DNA of 64,000 nt from Parazoarcus communis SWub3 = DSM 12120. Its GTDB lineage: Bacteria; Pseudomonadota; Gammaproteobacteria; Burkholderiales; Rhodocyclaceae. Positions 54,939 to 64,000 of the stretch are shown piece after piece (the stretch's first letter is position 1; each line of letters opens with the position of its first letter). The stretch covers positions 50,707 to 114,706 of the forward strand of contig NZ_QKOE01000015.1 of NCBI RefSeq assembly GCF_003226565.1, in the 5' to 3' direction. The notes under the pieces are model-generated. The model saw nothing but the letters and a program-made list of their open reading frames with translations. It was not told the DNA's origin and did no database searches. The position numbers and the translations under genes were made by a program.

Positions 54939-55645
54939 GGCAAGCTGCAGTCGAGGTCGAGGGCTTGCGGTTCTGCTGGCCCGGAGCCATGGCAGAGACC
55001 TTGAACATCGAGCGATTCGAACTCGCTGAGGGTGAGCGGGTGTTTCTGCGTGGGGCGAGCGGTAGTGGCAAGAGCACCTTGCTGTCCCTGATCGGCGGGG
55101 TGCTGCAGCCAAGTGCCGGGCGGATCAGCGTCGGGGGGCAAGCACTTGATGTGCTTGGCGCGGCGGCGCGCGATTGCTTTCGCGCCGATCACATCGGCTT
55201 CGTGTTCCAGTTGTTCAATCTGCTCCCATGGCTTTCGGCGCGGGACAACATCCTGCTGGCTTGCCGTTTTTCGCCCGCCCGCCGCGCGCGCCTGAGCCAG
55301 ATGGGCGTGCTTCCACAGGCTGAGGCCGAACGGCTGGCGGCCCGGCTGGGACTGACGCCCGCCTTGCTTGAGCGACCCGCGGCGGCGCTTTCAGTCGGAC
55401 AGCAGCAGCGTGTGGCGGCGGCGCGGGCCTTGATTGGCGCCCCCGGCCTGATCGTGGCCGATGAGCCGACATCGGCGCTGGATGCTGAATTGCAGGCACG
55501 CTTTGTCGACTTGCTGATGGATGAGTGTGCGGCGGCAGGGGCCGCCTTGTTGTTCGTCAGTCACGATGCCCGTCTGGCGGAGCACTTCGACCGGGTGGTC
55601 GAACTGGCGGACATCAACCAGGCTACGGTGCGAGAGGTCGCATGA
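54935..55645 (+). CDS. ABC ATPase of a MacB/LolD-type transporter, zinc-linked
   Basis: A 236-residue ATPase from a GTG at 54935 that overlaps the previous stop. Walker A is GASGSGKST at 40-48, the signature is LSVGQQQRVAAA (a variant with Val for Gly) and Walker B is LIVADEPTSALD. The domain is the LolD/MacB class that pairs with FtsX-type permeases, and such a permease follows with an ATGA overlap. In Vibrio the analogous unit (ZrgBC) helps zinc uptake with ZrgA. The substrate here is inferred. Confidence 0.88.
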   Translation: MRQAAVEVEGLRFCWPGAMAETLNIERFELAEGERVFLRGASGSGKSTLLSLIGGVLQPSAGRISVGGQALDVLGAAARDCFRADHIGFVFQLFNLLPWLSARDNILLACRFSPARRARLSQMGVLPQAEAERLAARLGLTPALLERPAAALSVGQQQRVAAARALIGAPGLIVADEPTSALDAELQARFVDLLMDECAAAGAALLFVSHDARLAEHFDRVVELADINQATVREVA

Positions 55646-56910
55646 ACACGATCGCGTATCTGGGGTGGCGCAGTGTGCTGAACCGGCGTGGTTCGGTGTT
55701 GCTGACGGTGTTGTCGATTGCCTTGTCGGTGGCAATGCTGATCGGCGTGGAGCGTTTGCGTAACGACGCCCGTGACGGCTTCGCCCGCACGGTGTCCGGT
55801 ACTGACCTCATCGTTGGCGCACGCGGCGGGCAGGTGCAGTTGCTGCTGTACTCGGTATTTCACATCGGCAATGCAAGCAACAACCTGTCATGGCAAAGCG
55901 TGCAGCACATTGCCGCCTTGCCGCAGGTCGACTGGGTGGTGCCGCTGTCGCTCGGGGACACCCATCTTGGATACCGTGTGGTGGGTACGACGGCCGAGTA
56001 CTTTGCCCGCTTCCGTCATGGCGATGATCGCGCCCTGGTCTTTGCTGCTGGTCGTGCGTTTGCGCCGGCGCCCGAGGGTATCTTCGAGACGGTGATCGGC
56101 GCCGAGCTTGCAGTTCGTCATGGATATCAGGTGGGCGCGAAGATTGTGCTCAGCCATGGCAGCGGCGGGTTTGCCGACCATGGCGACAAACCCTTCACCG
56201 TGGTCGGGATCCTGGCGCCCAGCGGAACACCGGTCGATCGTTCGGTGCTGGTCAGTCTCGAAGGCATCGAGGCGATCCATGTCGACTGGCAGGGTGGTGC
56301 GCCGATTCCTGGGGTGAGTATCGGCGCCGAGCATGTACGCAAGTTCGATCTGACGCCCAAGACGGTCACTGCGGCGATGGTCGGGCTCAAGAACCGGGTG
56401 ACGGTGTTCCGCGTGCAGCGCCAGATCAATACCTTCGCCGACGAGCCACTGACTGCAATCCTGCCCGGCGCGACGCTGCAGGAGTTGTGGTCGCTGGTCG
56501 GGGTTGCCGAGCGTGCCCTGCTGGCGGTTGCTGCCGTCGTAGTGGTGGTCGGTCTGGCGGGACTGGTGGCGGTGATGATCGCCGGCCTGGGCGAGCGTCG
56601 GCGCGAACTGGCGATCCTGCGCGCACTGGGGGCCGGGCCGCGACATGTCCTGGGCTTGCTGATGCTGGAAAGCGTCACCCTGGCGGTGGTCGGGATCCTT
56701 TGCGGCTTGTTGCTGGTCCATGGTCTGATCTGGATGAGTGGGGGCTGGCTGACCACGACCTATGGGATTTATCTCGGCATCGGCTGGCCTTCGCTGTCAG
56801 AATGGGGTTTGCTCGGCGCGGTGCTCGCCGCCAGTGTGCTGGCGAGCCTGGTGCCAGCCTACCGGGCCTATCGCTATGCGGTGGCCGATGGCATGACGAT
56901 CAGGATGTGA
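55642..56910 (+). CDS. FtsX-like ABC permease, zinc-linked
   Basis: A 422-residue MacB/FtsX-type permease from the ATG at 55642. An N-terminal helix (VLLTVLSIALSVAMLIGV) is followed by a ~230-residue periplasmic domain and three C-terminal helices, with RRRELAILRALGAGPRHVLGL between them, the FtsX hallmark. It pairs with the ATPase upstream (ATGA overlap). In a zinc-repressed operon it probably works with the ZrgA-like protein, either passing zinc or extracting an envelope protein. Confidence 0.88.
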   Translation: MNTIAYLGWRSVLNRRGSVLLTVLSIALSVAMLIGVERLRNDARDGFARTVSGTDLIVGARGGQVQLLLYSVFHIGNASNNLSWQSVQHIAALPQVDWVVPLSLGDTHLGYRVVGTTAEYFARFRHGDDRALVFAAGRAFAPAPEGIFETVIGAELAVRHGYQVGAKIVLSHGSGGFADHGDKPFTVVGILAPSGTPVDRSVLVSLEGIEAIHVDWQGGAPIPGVSIGAEHVRKFDLTPKTVTAAMVGLKNRVTVFRVQRQINTFADEPLTAILPGATLQELWSLVGVAERALLAVAAVVVVVGLAGLVAVMIAGLGERRRELAILRALGAGPRHVLGLLMLESVTLAVVGILCGLLLVHGLIWMSGGWLTTTYGIYLGIGWPSLSEWGLLGAVLAASVLASLVPAYRAYRYAVADGMTIRM

Positions 56911-56912
56911 GC

Positions 56913-57521
56913 ATGAGTGTAATGAAGCGGGTGGGCGCGCTGCTTGCCGCCGTCGTGGTGGGCTTGGGTGGCGCGTCGGCATGGGCGCAAAAAGCGTCAT
57001 CTGGCGATTATCAGGTGGGTGACCGGCTGCCGGCGAAGTCCGTGCCGGTCAAGGGCGGCTTTCGCGAAATCAGCTGGGATGACTTGATCCCGGCCGACTG
57101 GAACCCGGAGAAGTTCTTTGCCGATCTCAAGCTCGACGAACTGCAAGATAGCGACCCCCGGGCCATGGAGGTGATGCAGAAGATCCGCGAGGAATGGGAT
57201 CGGGCACCCTTGGTCGAACGTTTCAACGGCCAGCGCATCCGCATTCCGGGCTTTGTCGTGCCGCTCGAGACCGACGGCAAGACCATCCGCGAGTTCCTGT
57301 TGGTACCCTACTTTGGTGCCTGTGTGCATGTGCCGCCGCCGCCGGCCAATCAGCTGATTCACGTCATTCCCGACAAACCGATCGCGGCGGGCCTGAACAT
57401 GGCGCCGGTGTGGGTCAATGGCGTGATCAACGTCGCCCGTTTCGATTCCGAGCTGGGTAACGCCGGCTACCAGATCAAGGGCATCAAGGTCGAGGAGTAC
57501 AAGGATCCGATGCCTAAGTAA
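56913..57521 (+). CDS. DUF3299 exported protein
   Basis: A 202-residue protein with a signal peptide (cleavage after AWA near residue 25). The core has ISWDDLIPADWNPE, then RIPGFVVPLETDGKTIREFLLVPYFGACVHVPPPPANQ. The GACVHVPPP motif with Cys and His is the DUF3299 mark and looks like a metal site. The gene begins two bases after the permease and ends the zinc operon. A metal-handling role in the periplasm is likely by context only. Confidence 0.85.
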   Translation: MSVMKRVGALLAAVVVGLGGASAWAQKASSGDYQVGDRLPAKSVPVKGGFREISWDDLIPADWNPEKFFADLKLDELQDSDPRAMEVMQKIREEWDRAPLVERFNGQRIRIPGFVVPLETDGKTIREFLLVPYFGACVHVPPPPANQLIHVIPDKPIAAGLNMAPVWVNGVINVARFDSELGNAGYQIKGIKVEEYKDPMPK

Positions 57522-57563
57522 GGCTGCAGGCGGAGGGAAGACTGCGCCTTGCGTCGGGTGCCG

Positions 57564-57932
57564 TCATGGCGTGATCAGGGCAGCAAACTCGCGGTTGAGC
57601 AGCTCCGCGTCACCGAGGTTGAGCTCGAGCAGACGGCGTAGATGGGTGACGCTGTCCAGGTCGATCTCGCGGCAACTCAGGCCCAGCTGTCCGTTCTCCT
57701 GGTGCGCGATGTCGCCCTCCATGCGGACTTTGGCGTCGCCCTCGTCCAGGGCCAGCTCAAGGAGGCAGCGTTGACCGACAGCCTGCTGCGGCAGCGGCGC
57801 GGTCAGCCGGAGCAGTGCGCCTTTCAGCGACAGATCCAGTACTTCGCAGGGGTACTCGTGGTCGTCACACAGCACCCGGGCTGCACCATGAAAATGAATG
57901 CGGGAGAAATGCCGCCGTTGGGTGGTTTCCAT
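57564..57932 (-). CDS. PilZ-domain c-di-GMP receptor
   Basis: A 122-residue single-domain PilZ protein. The c-di-GMP motifs are RRHFSR at residues 6-11 and DLSLKGAL near residue 33. It sits alone between the DUF3299 gene (convergent) and the type I secretion ATPase (divergent). It may connect c-di-GMP to adhesin export, since the adhesin is of LapA type. That link is positional. Confidence 0.88.
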   Translation of the reverse strand: METTQRRHFSRIHFHGAARVLCDDHEYPCEVLDLSLKGALLRLTAPLPQQAVGQRCLLELALDEGDAKVRMEGDIAHQENGQLGLSCREIDLDSVTHLRRLLELNLGDAELLNREFAALITP

Positions 57933-58140
57933 GCTGTCTTCCTCTAATGGGTAGCGAGTGGGCGGTGCAGGCGCATTCTGTTCTTCGTTGACCGGGTCGG
58001 CAAGCCGAAGACCCTGTGCTCAACCTGGGTAGTTTGTCGCAGAGTGTGCTTCAATGCGCATTCGCGGGCATATCGGGCTTTGCCAGTTCGGCGAAGCTGG
58101 CCAGAATATCGGGTTGGGAGCTTGTCCAATGGAGCGATGA

Positions 58141-60333
58141 GTGGCAGAAGCAAGTGAGACTGTGATGAAGGCGGGTCAGGGCTGGCAGACGGACTGGGCC
58201 ACGTTGCCCGGGACGCAGGCGCAGGACCCCTTGCTCGACTGTCTGTTGCTGATTGCACGTGCCCATGGACAGGTACAGACCCGTGATGGGGTGGTGGCGG
58301 GCTTGCCGCTCGAGGCGGGGCGCTTGTCGCCCAGTCTTTTCGAACGCGCGGCCCGTCGTGCCGGCATGCGCAGCAATATTGCCGTAACGGATCTGGCAGA
58401 AATCAATACCGCCCTGCTACCGGCGGTGCTGTTGTTGTCGGGTGCGCGTGCCTGCGTCCTGCTTGGGTTCAGCGAGGATGGTGGCAGCGCGCGACTCGTG
58501 TTTCCTGAACTGGGCGAAGCAGAGGTCGTGCTGCCGGTGGCAGAGTTGGCCGTACAGTACACCGGCCATGTGATCTACGTCCGCCCCGGGTTCCGCTTCG
58601 ATGCGCGGGCGCCACAGGTCGGGGCAGTGCGCGGAGAACACTGGTTCTGGGGGGTGATTGCGGAGAATCGCAGCATCTACCGCGATGTGCTGCTTGCGGC
58701 GTTGATGGTTAACCTGTTCGCGCTGGCGATGCCTGTGTTCGTCATGAATGTGTATGACCGGGTGGTGCCGAACAATGCCATTGAAACCCTGTGGGTGCTG
58801 ACTGCAGGCGTGCTTGTCGTGCTGGCTGGCGATCTTGTGTTGCGCACCTTGCGCGGACATTTTGTCGATCTGGCCAGCAGTCGGGCGGATGTTCGGCTGT
58901 CCGCCTTCATCATGGAACGTGTGCTCGGCATGCGCATGGAGCAAAGACCCGCGTCGGCTGGATCGCTGGCGGCCAGCCTGCGGGCTTTCGAGTCGGTCCG
59001 CGACTTCATCAGCTCGGCTACCGTGACCGCGTTCATCGATCTGCCCTTTGCCGTGTTGTTCATGATCGTGATTGGCTGGATTGCCTGGCCTCTGGTGCTG
59101 CCCTTCGTACTCGGGATGGTCATCCTGCTGATTTATGCGATGGCCGTGCAGGGCCGCATGCACGAGCTGGCCGAGGCGACCTACCGTGCCGGTGCGCAGC
59201 GCAACGCGACGCTGGTTGAGGGGCTGGTCGGTATGGAAACGCTGAAGTCGATGGGGGCCGAGGCGGTCGTGCAGCGCAAATGGGAGGCCAGCGCCGCCTT
59301 GCTGGCCCGCGTTGGCACGCAGCTACGCCTGCTGTCTGCGTCTACGGTCAACGGTTCCAGCTGGGTGCAGCACATGGTCAGCCTGGGGGTGATCCTGATT
59401 GGCGTGCATCTGATCGGAGAGGGGGCGCTGTCCATGGGTGGGCTGATCGCCTGCTACATGCTGTCGACGCGGGCGATGGCGCCAATCGGACAGGTGGCTG
59501 GCCTGCTGGTGCAATACCATAACGCCTCGACCGCATTGACTTCACTCGATACCCTGATGCAGCGTGAGGTCGAGCGTCCGGAGGGCGCGACCTTCATCAG
59601 TCGTCAGGGCTTCAAGGGCGAGATCGAGTTTCGTGACGTTGGTTTCACCTATCCGGGGCAGGAGGTCGAGGCCCTGCGTGGGGTATCGTTCCGCATCCGG
59701 CCGGGTGAGCACGTTGCCATCCTGGGACGTATCGGCTCTGGCAAGACAACGCTGGAAAAGCTCATTCTCGGTCTGTATCGGCCGACGTCGGGTGCCGTGC
59801 TGATCGACGGCATCGATCTGCGCCAGCTCGATCCGGCCGAACTGCGGCGACACATTGGTTATGTGCCACAGGACGTCACCCTGTTCTACGGCTCCCTGCG
59901 GGAGAACATTGCGCTTTCATCGCCCCTGGCCGAAGACAGCGCAGTGCTGAAGGCCGCCGAGGTCGCTGGCATTACCGATTTTGCAAATGCGCATCCGCGC
60001 GGCTTCGACATGGTGGTGGGCGAGCGCGGCGAGTCCCTATCGGGTGGTCAGCGTCAGGGTGTCGCGATCGCGCGTGCGGTGATCAATGATCCGCCGATGC
60101 TGCTGCTCGACGAACCGACTGCGTCGATGGATCACTCCAGCGAGGAGGAAGTCAAGCGCCGGCTGGCGGGGTTTGCTGCTGGCAAGACCATGATCGTCAT
60201 CACGCATCGCACTTCCTTGCTCGATCTTGCCGAGCGCATCATTGTCGTCGATGGAGGGCGCATTGTTGCTGACGGGCCCAAGGCCCAGGTGGTCGAAGCC
60301 TTGCGTCAAGGCCGCATCGGGAGGGCAGGATGA
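58141..60333 (+). CDS. LapB-type type I secretion ABC transporter
   Basis: A 730-residue ATPase/permease from a GTG at 58141 with GGAG upstream. The N-terminal ~145 residues are a C39-peptidase-like domain (DPLLDCLLLIARAHG, no clear catalytic His), as in transporters for large adhesins with no processed leader. A membrane domain (~160-450) is followed by an ATPase with Walker A GRIGSGKT at 529-536, signature LSGGQRQG and LLLDEPTASMD. It exports the adhesin encoded 2.7 kb downstream. The HlyD-family gene overlaps its stop. Confidence 0.93.
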   Translation: MAEASETVMKAGQGWQTDWATLPGTQAQDPLLDCLLLIARAHGQVQTRDGVVAGLPLEAGRLSPSLFERAARRAGMRSNIAVTDLAEINTALLPAVLLLSGARACVLLGFSEDGGSARLVFPELGEAEVVLPVAELAVQYTGHVIYVRPGFRFDARAPQVGAVRGEHWFWGVIAENRSIYRDVLLAALMVNLFALAMPVFVMNVYDRVVPNNAIETLWVLTAGVLVVLAGDLVLRTLRGHFVDLASSRADVRLSAFIMERVLGMRMEQRPASAGSLAASLRAFESVRDFISSATVTAFIDLPFAVLFMIVIGWIAWPLVLPFVLGMVILLIYAMAVQGRMHELAEATYRAGAQRNATLVEGLVGMETLKSMGAEAVVQRKWEASAALLARVGTQLRLLSASTVNGSSWVQHMVSLGVILIGVHLIGEGALSMGGLIACYMLSTRAMAPIGQVAGLLVQYHNASTALTSLDTLMQREVERPEGATFISRQGFKGEIEFRDVGFTYPGQEVEALRGVSFRIRPGEHVAILGRIGSGKTTLEKLILGLYRPTSGAVLIDGIDLRQLDPAELRRHIGYVPQDVTLFYGSLRENIALSSPLAEDSAVLKAAEVAGITDFANAHPRGFDMVVGERGESLSGGQRQGVAIARAVINDPPMLLLDEPTASMDHSSEEEVKRRLAGFAAGKTMIVITHRTSLLDLAERIIVVDGGRIVADGPKAQVVEALRQGRIGRAG

Positions 60334-61766
60334 TGGCTCGCGAGCAGTCAGGCAGTACCGCGCAGCGTGCCTTCGATGGTATTGGGGTGGTGTCAACGCG
60401 GCTGTCCAGGCCAGCACGCCCCTTGCTGGACCGGGTGTTTGCACGCTTGCTGCCGCCACAACGGGAGTCCGCCCGGCTTGACTGGGCGGGGGACGCCGAT
60501 TGGGCGCGCCTGCAGCAGGAACCGTTGCGGGCACGCTGGTTGTTGCGTGTCGTTGCAGTGCTACTGCTGATGTTATTGGTCTGGGCAGCTTTTGCGCCGC
60601 TTGATGAAGTCACGCGTGGCGAAGGCAAGGTCATTCCGTCTTCTCAACTGCAGATCATTCAGTCGGTTGATGGCGGTGTGGTCGAGGAGATGCCGGTGCG
60701 GGAAGGGCAGGTAGTTGATGCTGGCGAGTTGCTCGTGCGCATTGACCCCACCCGGTTCGTTTCATCGATGCTGGAGAACCGCGCCCAGTATCTGTCCCTG
60801 CAAGCCAAGGCCGCCCGGCTCGAAGCGTTGACGCAGGGCACGCCACTGAAGATGCCTGAAGAGGTTCTGCGGGATGCACCGGACGTTGCTGCACACGAGC
60901 GGCGTCTGTATGAATCTTCGTCGGCTGAAATGGATGCACAGTTATCGATTGCGCGCCAGCAGCTGACGCAGCGCGAACAGGAACTCAATGAGATCCGGGC
61001 ACGCAGGGAACAAGCTGGGCGAGCGTACGACCTGGTGATGCAGGAACTGACCGTGACGCGTCCGCTGATGGCTTCAGGTGCGGTTTCCGAAGTCGACCTG
61101 TTACGCCTTGAGCGGGATGTTGCCCGCCTGCGCGGTGAACGCGATCAGGCTTCGGCACAGATCTCGCGAGTACAGGCTGCCATTACCGAAGCCAGTGGCA
61201 AGATCCGTGAGGTCGAGCTCAATGTCCGCAACCAGTTGCGCAATGAGCTCTCGGACACCATGGCCAAGCTGGCCGGGCTCAGCGAAGGGGGCCGCGCATT
61301 GGCTGACAAGGTCAAGCATGCCGAAGTGCGTTCGCCGGTGCGCGGTACGATCAAGCGTTTGCTGGTCAACACCGTGGGTGCTGTCGTGCAACCGGGCAAG
61401 GAGATTGTCGAGATCGTGCCGCTGGATGACGCGCTCTTGCTCGAGGCGCAGGTCAAGCCCAAGGACATCGCTTTCCTGCGTCCGGGGCAGCCTGCACTGG
61501 TGAAGTTCACTGCATACGATTTCTCGATCTATGGCGGGTTGGAAGCGGAGGTCGAGCATATCTCGGCCGATACCGTCACTGACGATAAAGGCAATGCCTT
61601 TTATCTGGTACGCGTCCGCACGCATGAGTCCCGGCTTGGCGAGAACCTGCCCATCATCCCTGGCATGGTGGCCGAGGTCGATGTGCTGACCGGCAAGAAG
61701 ACGGTACTTTCCTACCTGCTCAAGCCCGTGCTGCGGGCCAAGGCCAATGCGATGACCGAGCGATGA
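60330..61766 (+). CDS. HlyD/LapC-family membrane fusion protein
   Basis: A 478-residue adaptor of the HlyD type. One N-terminal membrane helix (about 70-92) is followed by the lipoyl half GGVVEEMPVREGQVVDAGELLVRID, a long coiled-coil hairpin (about 155-300) and the second lipoyl half ending VKFTAYDFSIYGGLEAEV. It bridges the ATPase to an outer-membrane TolC partner not seen in the window. It starts with an ATGATGG overlap and its stop overlaps the LuxR gene. Confidence 0.92.
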   Translation: MMAREQSGSTAQRAFDGIGVVSTRLSRPARPLLDRVFARLLPPQRESARLDWAGDADWARLQQEPLRARWLLRVVAVLLLMLLVWAAFAPLDEVTRGEGKVIPSSQLQIIQSVDGGVVEEMPVREGQVVDAGELLVRIDPTRFVSSMLENRAQYLSLQAKAARLEALTQGTPLKMPEEVLRDAPDVAAHERRLYESSSAEMDAQLSIARQQLTQREQELNEIRARREQAGRAYDLVMQELTVTRPLMASGAVSEVDLLRLERDVARLRGERDQASAQISRVQAAITEASGKIREVELNVRNQLRNELSDTMAKLAGLSEGGRALADKVKHAEVRSPVRGTIKRLLVNTVGAVVQPGKEIVEIVPLDDALLLEAQVKPKDIAFLRPGQPALVKFTAYDFSIYGGLEAEVEHISADTVTDDKGNAFYLVRVRTHESRLGENLPIIPGMVAEVDVLTGKKTVLSYLLKPVLRAKANAMTER

Positions 61767-62380
61767 CACGTAATATTCTGATAGTTGACCGATCAGTCCC
61801 GCCATCGGGACGTTGGTGCGAGGCGTTTCCCGATGGACGGGTGGTTGAGGCTGAAAGCCGTCCGACCCTCATGGCTGGTGACATCGTCTGGTTGCCTGCA
61901 GGCTACCCCGCCTGGGAGGCGCTGGTGGCAGGGATCAGGGCGCAGCAGCCGGATTGCGGTGTCGTGGTGCTCTCAAGCAGCCCGACGACGGAAGAGGCCC
62001 TGACCGCGCTTGAGGCTGGCGCCCGTGGCTATTGCCATTCATTTGCCGTGCCCACGCTTCTTCGGGAGATTGCCCAGGTCGTCGCCATCGGCGGTTTGTG
62101 GGTCGGGCCGGAACTCCTGTCGCGCTTTGTTGGCGCGATCCGTCGTCAATTACCAGAATCGTCTGAACCGCTGGAAAGCATTCTGTCTGCGCGTGAGCTT
62201 GAGGTGGCGCGTGCGGTGGCTGCTGGCCGATCGAACAAGGAGGTCGCTGCTCAGCTCGGCATTACCGAACGTACCGTCAAGGCTCATCTCGGCTCTGTGT
62301 TCGAGAAACTGCAGGTTCGCGATCGGCTGCAACTGACCTTGCGTCTTGCGGGTCGAGTCACATCCGGCGTGGCGGACTAG
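61763..62380 (+). CDS. LuxR/NarL-type regulator with degenerate receiver
   Basis: A 205-residue regulator. The C-terminal helix-turn-helix is intact: LSARELEVARAVAAGRSNKEVA followed by GITERTVKAHLGSVFEKL. The N-terminal receiver-like part has lost the phospho-site: the acid pair reads VDRS, the strand that should end in Asp reads DIVWLPAG, and the lysine switch is absent. It is therefore probably not controlled by phosphorylation. It is translationally coupled to the export genes and lies just before the adhesin, so it may control their expression. Confidence 0.87.
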   Translation: MTRNILIVDRSVPPSGRWCEAFPDGRVVEAESRPTLMAGDIVWLPAGYPAWEALVAGIRAQQPDCGVVVLSSSPTTEEALTALEAGARGYCHSFAVPTLLREIAQVVAIGGLWVGPELLSRFVGAIRRQLPESSEPLESILSARELEVARAVAAGRSNKEVAAQLGITERTVKAHLGSVFEKLQVRDRLQLTLRLAGRVTSGVAD

Positions 62381-62383
62381 GTC

Positions 62384-62722
62384 ATGGTGTACGTCAAACG
62401 TGATGAACGTGGCCAGATCATTGCGCTCAGTCGCGATGCGACAGAGCAGGATCCGGCGCAGGGTTGGGTCGAGGTGTCGAACGACGCCCCCGACGTCGTT
62501 GCGTTCTGCTCCACGGTCAGTGATGAAGTGGACGCTTTGCGGCGGTCGGATCTGGGCTTCGTGCGGGTGCTCGAGGACGTGATCGATCTGCTCATCGAGC
62601 GCTCGATCATCCGGTTCACGGATTTGCCCCCTGCTGCACAAAGCAAGTTGATGGAGCGTCGCAGTGCGCGTGCAGAGCGCCACAAACTCAGCTTGCTCGA
62701 TGATGGGGATGGATTGATCTGA
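62384..62722 (+). CDS. Conserved small protein, tryptophan-synthase-beta-like annotation family
   Basis: A 112-residue soluble protein, acidic to neutral. It starts VYVKRDERGQIIALSRD and contains RVLEDVIDLLIERSIIRFTDLPPAAQSKL, a pattern I know from proteins labelled tryptophan synthase beta-like, a label unsupported by function. There is no enzyme motif. It follows the LuxR gene after three bases and may be cotranscribed. The role is unknown. Confidence 0.75.
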   Translation: MVYVKRDERGQIIALSRDATEQDPAQGWVEVSNDAPDVVAFCSTVSDEVDALRRSDLGFVRVLEDVIDLLIERSIIRFTDLPPAAQSKLMERRSARAERHKLSLLDDGDGLI

Positions 62723-63011
62723 CTGACGCTCGCATCAATGATCATAGATGCAGCAATTGGCGTGTCGCACACTTATCGGCTCGGTGACCACTGTCGAAGG
62801 CGGATGATCGGGTGCTCTGCTGGTTGCTGGGTTGGCAGCCAGCGATCAACTGCGCTTGCCGGGATGATCATTCAGGTGTGAAATTCCGCACGAACTGTAC
62901 TTAGGTCCAATTCTGCCGTTTCTGCTAAATCGGTAGGCTTGATGGTAATTCAGCAATTTCCGCCCGTGCGTCAGTGCTCGGGTGTTCTTGAATTCATCAG
63001 GACTATTAGAA
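62723..63011. promoter_or_regulatory. Intergenic region before the adhesin gene
   Basis: A 289-base stretch with no convincing gene on either strand. It should contain the adhesin promoter. AGGA lies about nine bases before the adhesin ATG. No clear operator was found by eye. Confidence 0.45.

Positions 63012-64000
<989 letters not shown>

Overview
The window reads as high-GC chromosomal DNA of a Gram-negative betaproteobacterium. The gene content (T6SS with TssJ lipoprotein, LapA-type adhesin with its own type I secretion genes, RecBCD, Zur/Znu) and the protein style would fit the Rhodocyclales (Azoarcus/Thauera-like). That placement is my impression from the sequences, not a search result. 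No rRNA, tRNA, CRISPR array, insertion sequence or prophage was seen, and no gene-free stretch exceeds 300 bases.

Region 1 (1-32437) is a complete type VI secretion locus in three transcription blocks. A leftward block carries tssA-tssB-tssC-hcp-hcp-tagJ-tssE-tssF-tssG-clpV, with clpV cut by the window edge. A divergent rightward block carries tssJ-tssK-tssL-tssM-tagF-ppkA. A second leftward block starts at 32389 with vgrG and continues with a DUF2169 adaptor, a ketosynthase-fold protein that has lost its catalytic residues, a PAAR-like (DUF4150) tip, an AHH-type nuclease effector and its DUF1629/Imm11-type immunity candidate. It then runs through a DUF6484-like protein, a TIGR02270-like protein, an FHA protein, a PP2C phosphatase, a glycine-zipper lipoprotein and an outer-membrane barrel protein. 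PpkA, PppA, FHA and TagF together indicate threonine-phosphorylation control. TagQRST genes are absent, and the lipoprotein and barrel lie where an envelope sensor could be.

Region 2 (32515-51047) holds a NERD/UvrD-like helicase, a MarC-family membrane protein, a DUF3820 protein and recC. A c-di-GMP/two-component group follows: an HD-GYP protein on the opposite strand, a PAS histidine kinase, a REC-HD-GYP response regulator and a hemerythrin-histidine kinase fusion. psd comes next, then recB and recD. RecC is thus separated from RecBD by five unrelated genes.

Region 3 (51010-57521) is zinc homeostasis. Leftward lies zur - small membrane protein - znuC - znuB - znuA. Rightward lies zrgA-like (DUF2796) - ABC ATPase - FtsX-like permease - DUF3299 protein. 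The two arms diverge from one near-perfect palindrome at 54360-54374, a good Zur-box candidate.

Region 4 (57564-64000) is surface adhesion: a PilZ protein, a LapB-type type I secretion ATPase, its HlyD-family partner, a LuxR-type regulator with a degenerate receiver, a small conserved protein, and the start of a giant LapA-like adhesin. The adhesin has a retention module with a LapG-like PAAG site, then at least 84 uninterrupted Asp-Ala dipeptides to the window edge. The HD-GYP and PilZ proteins suggest that c-di-GMP connects regions 2 and 4.
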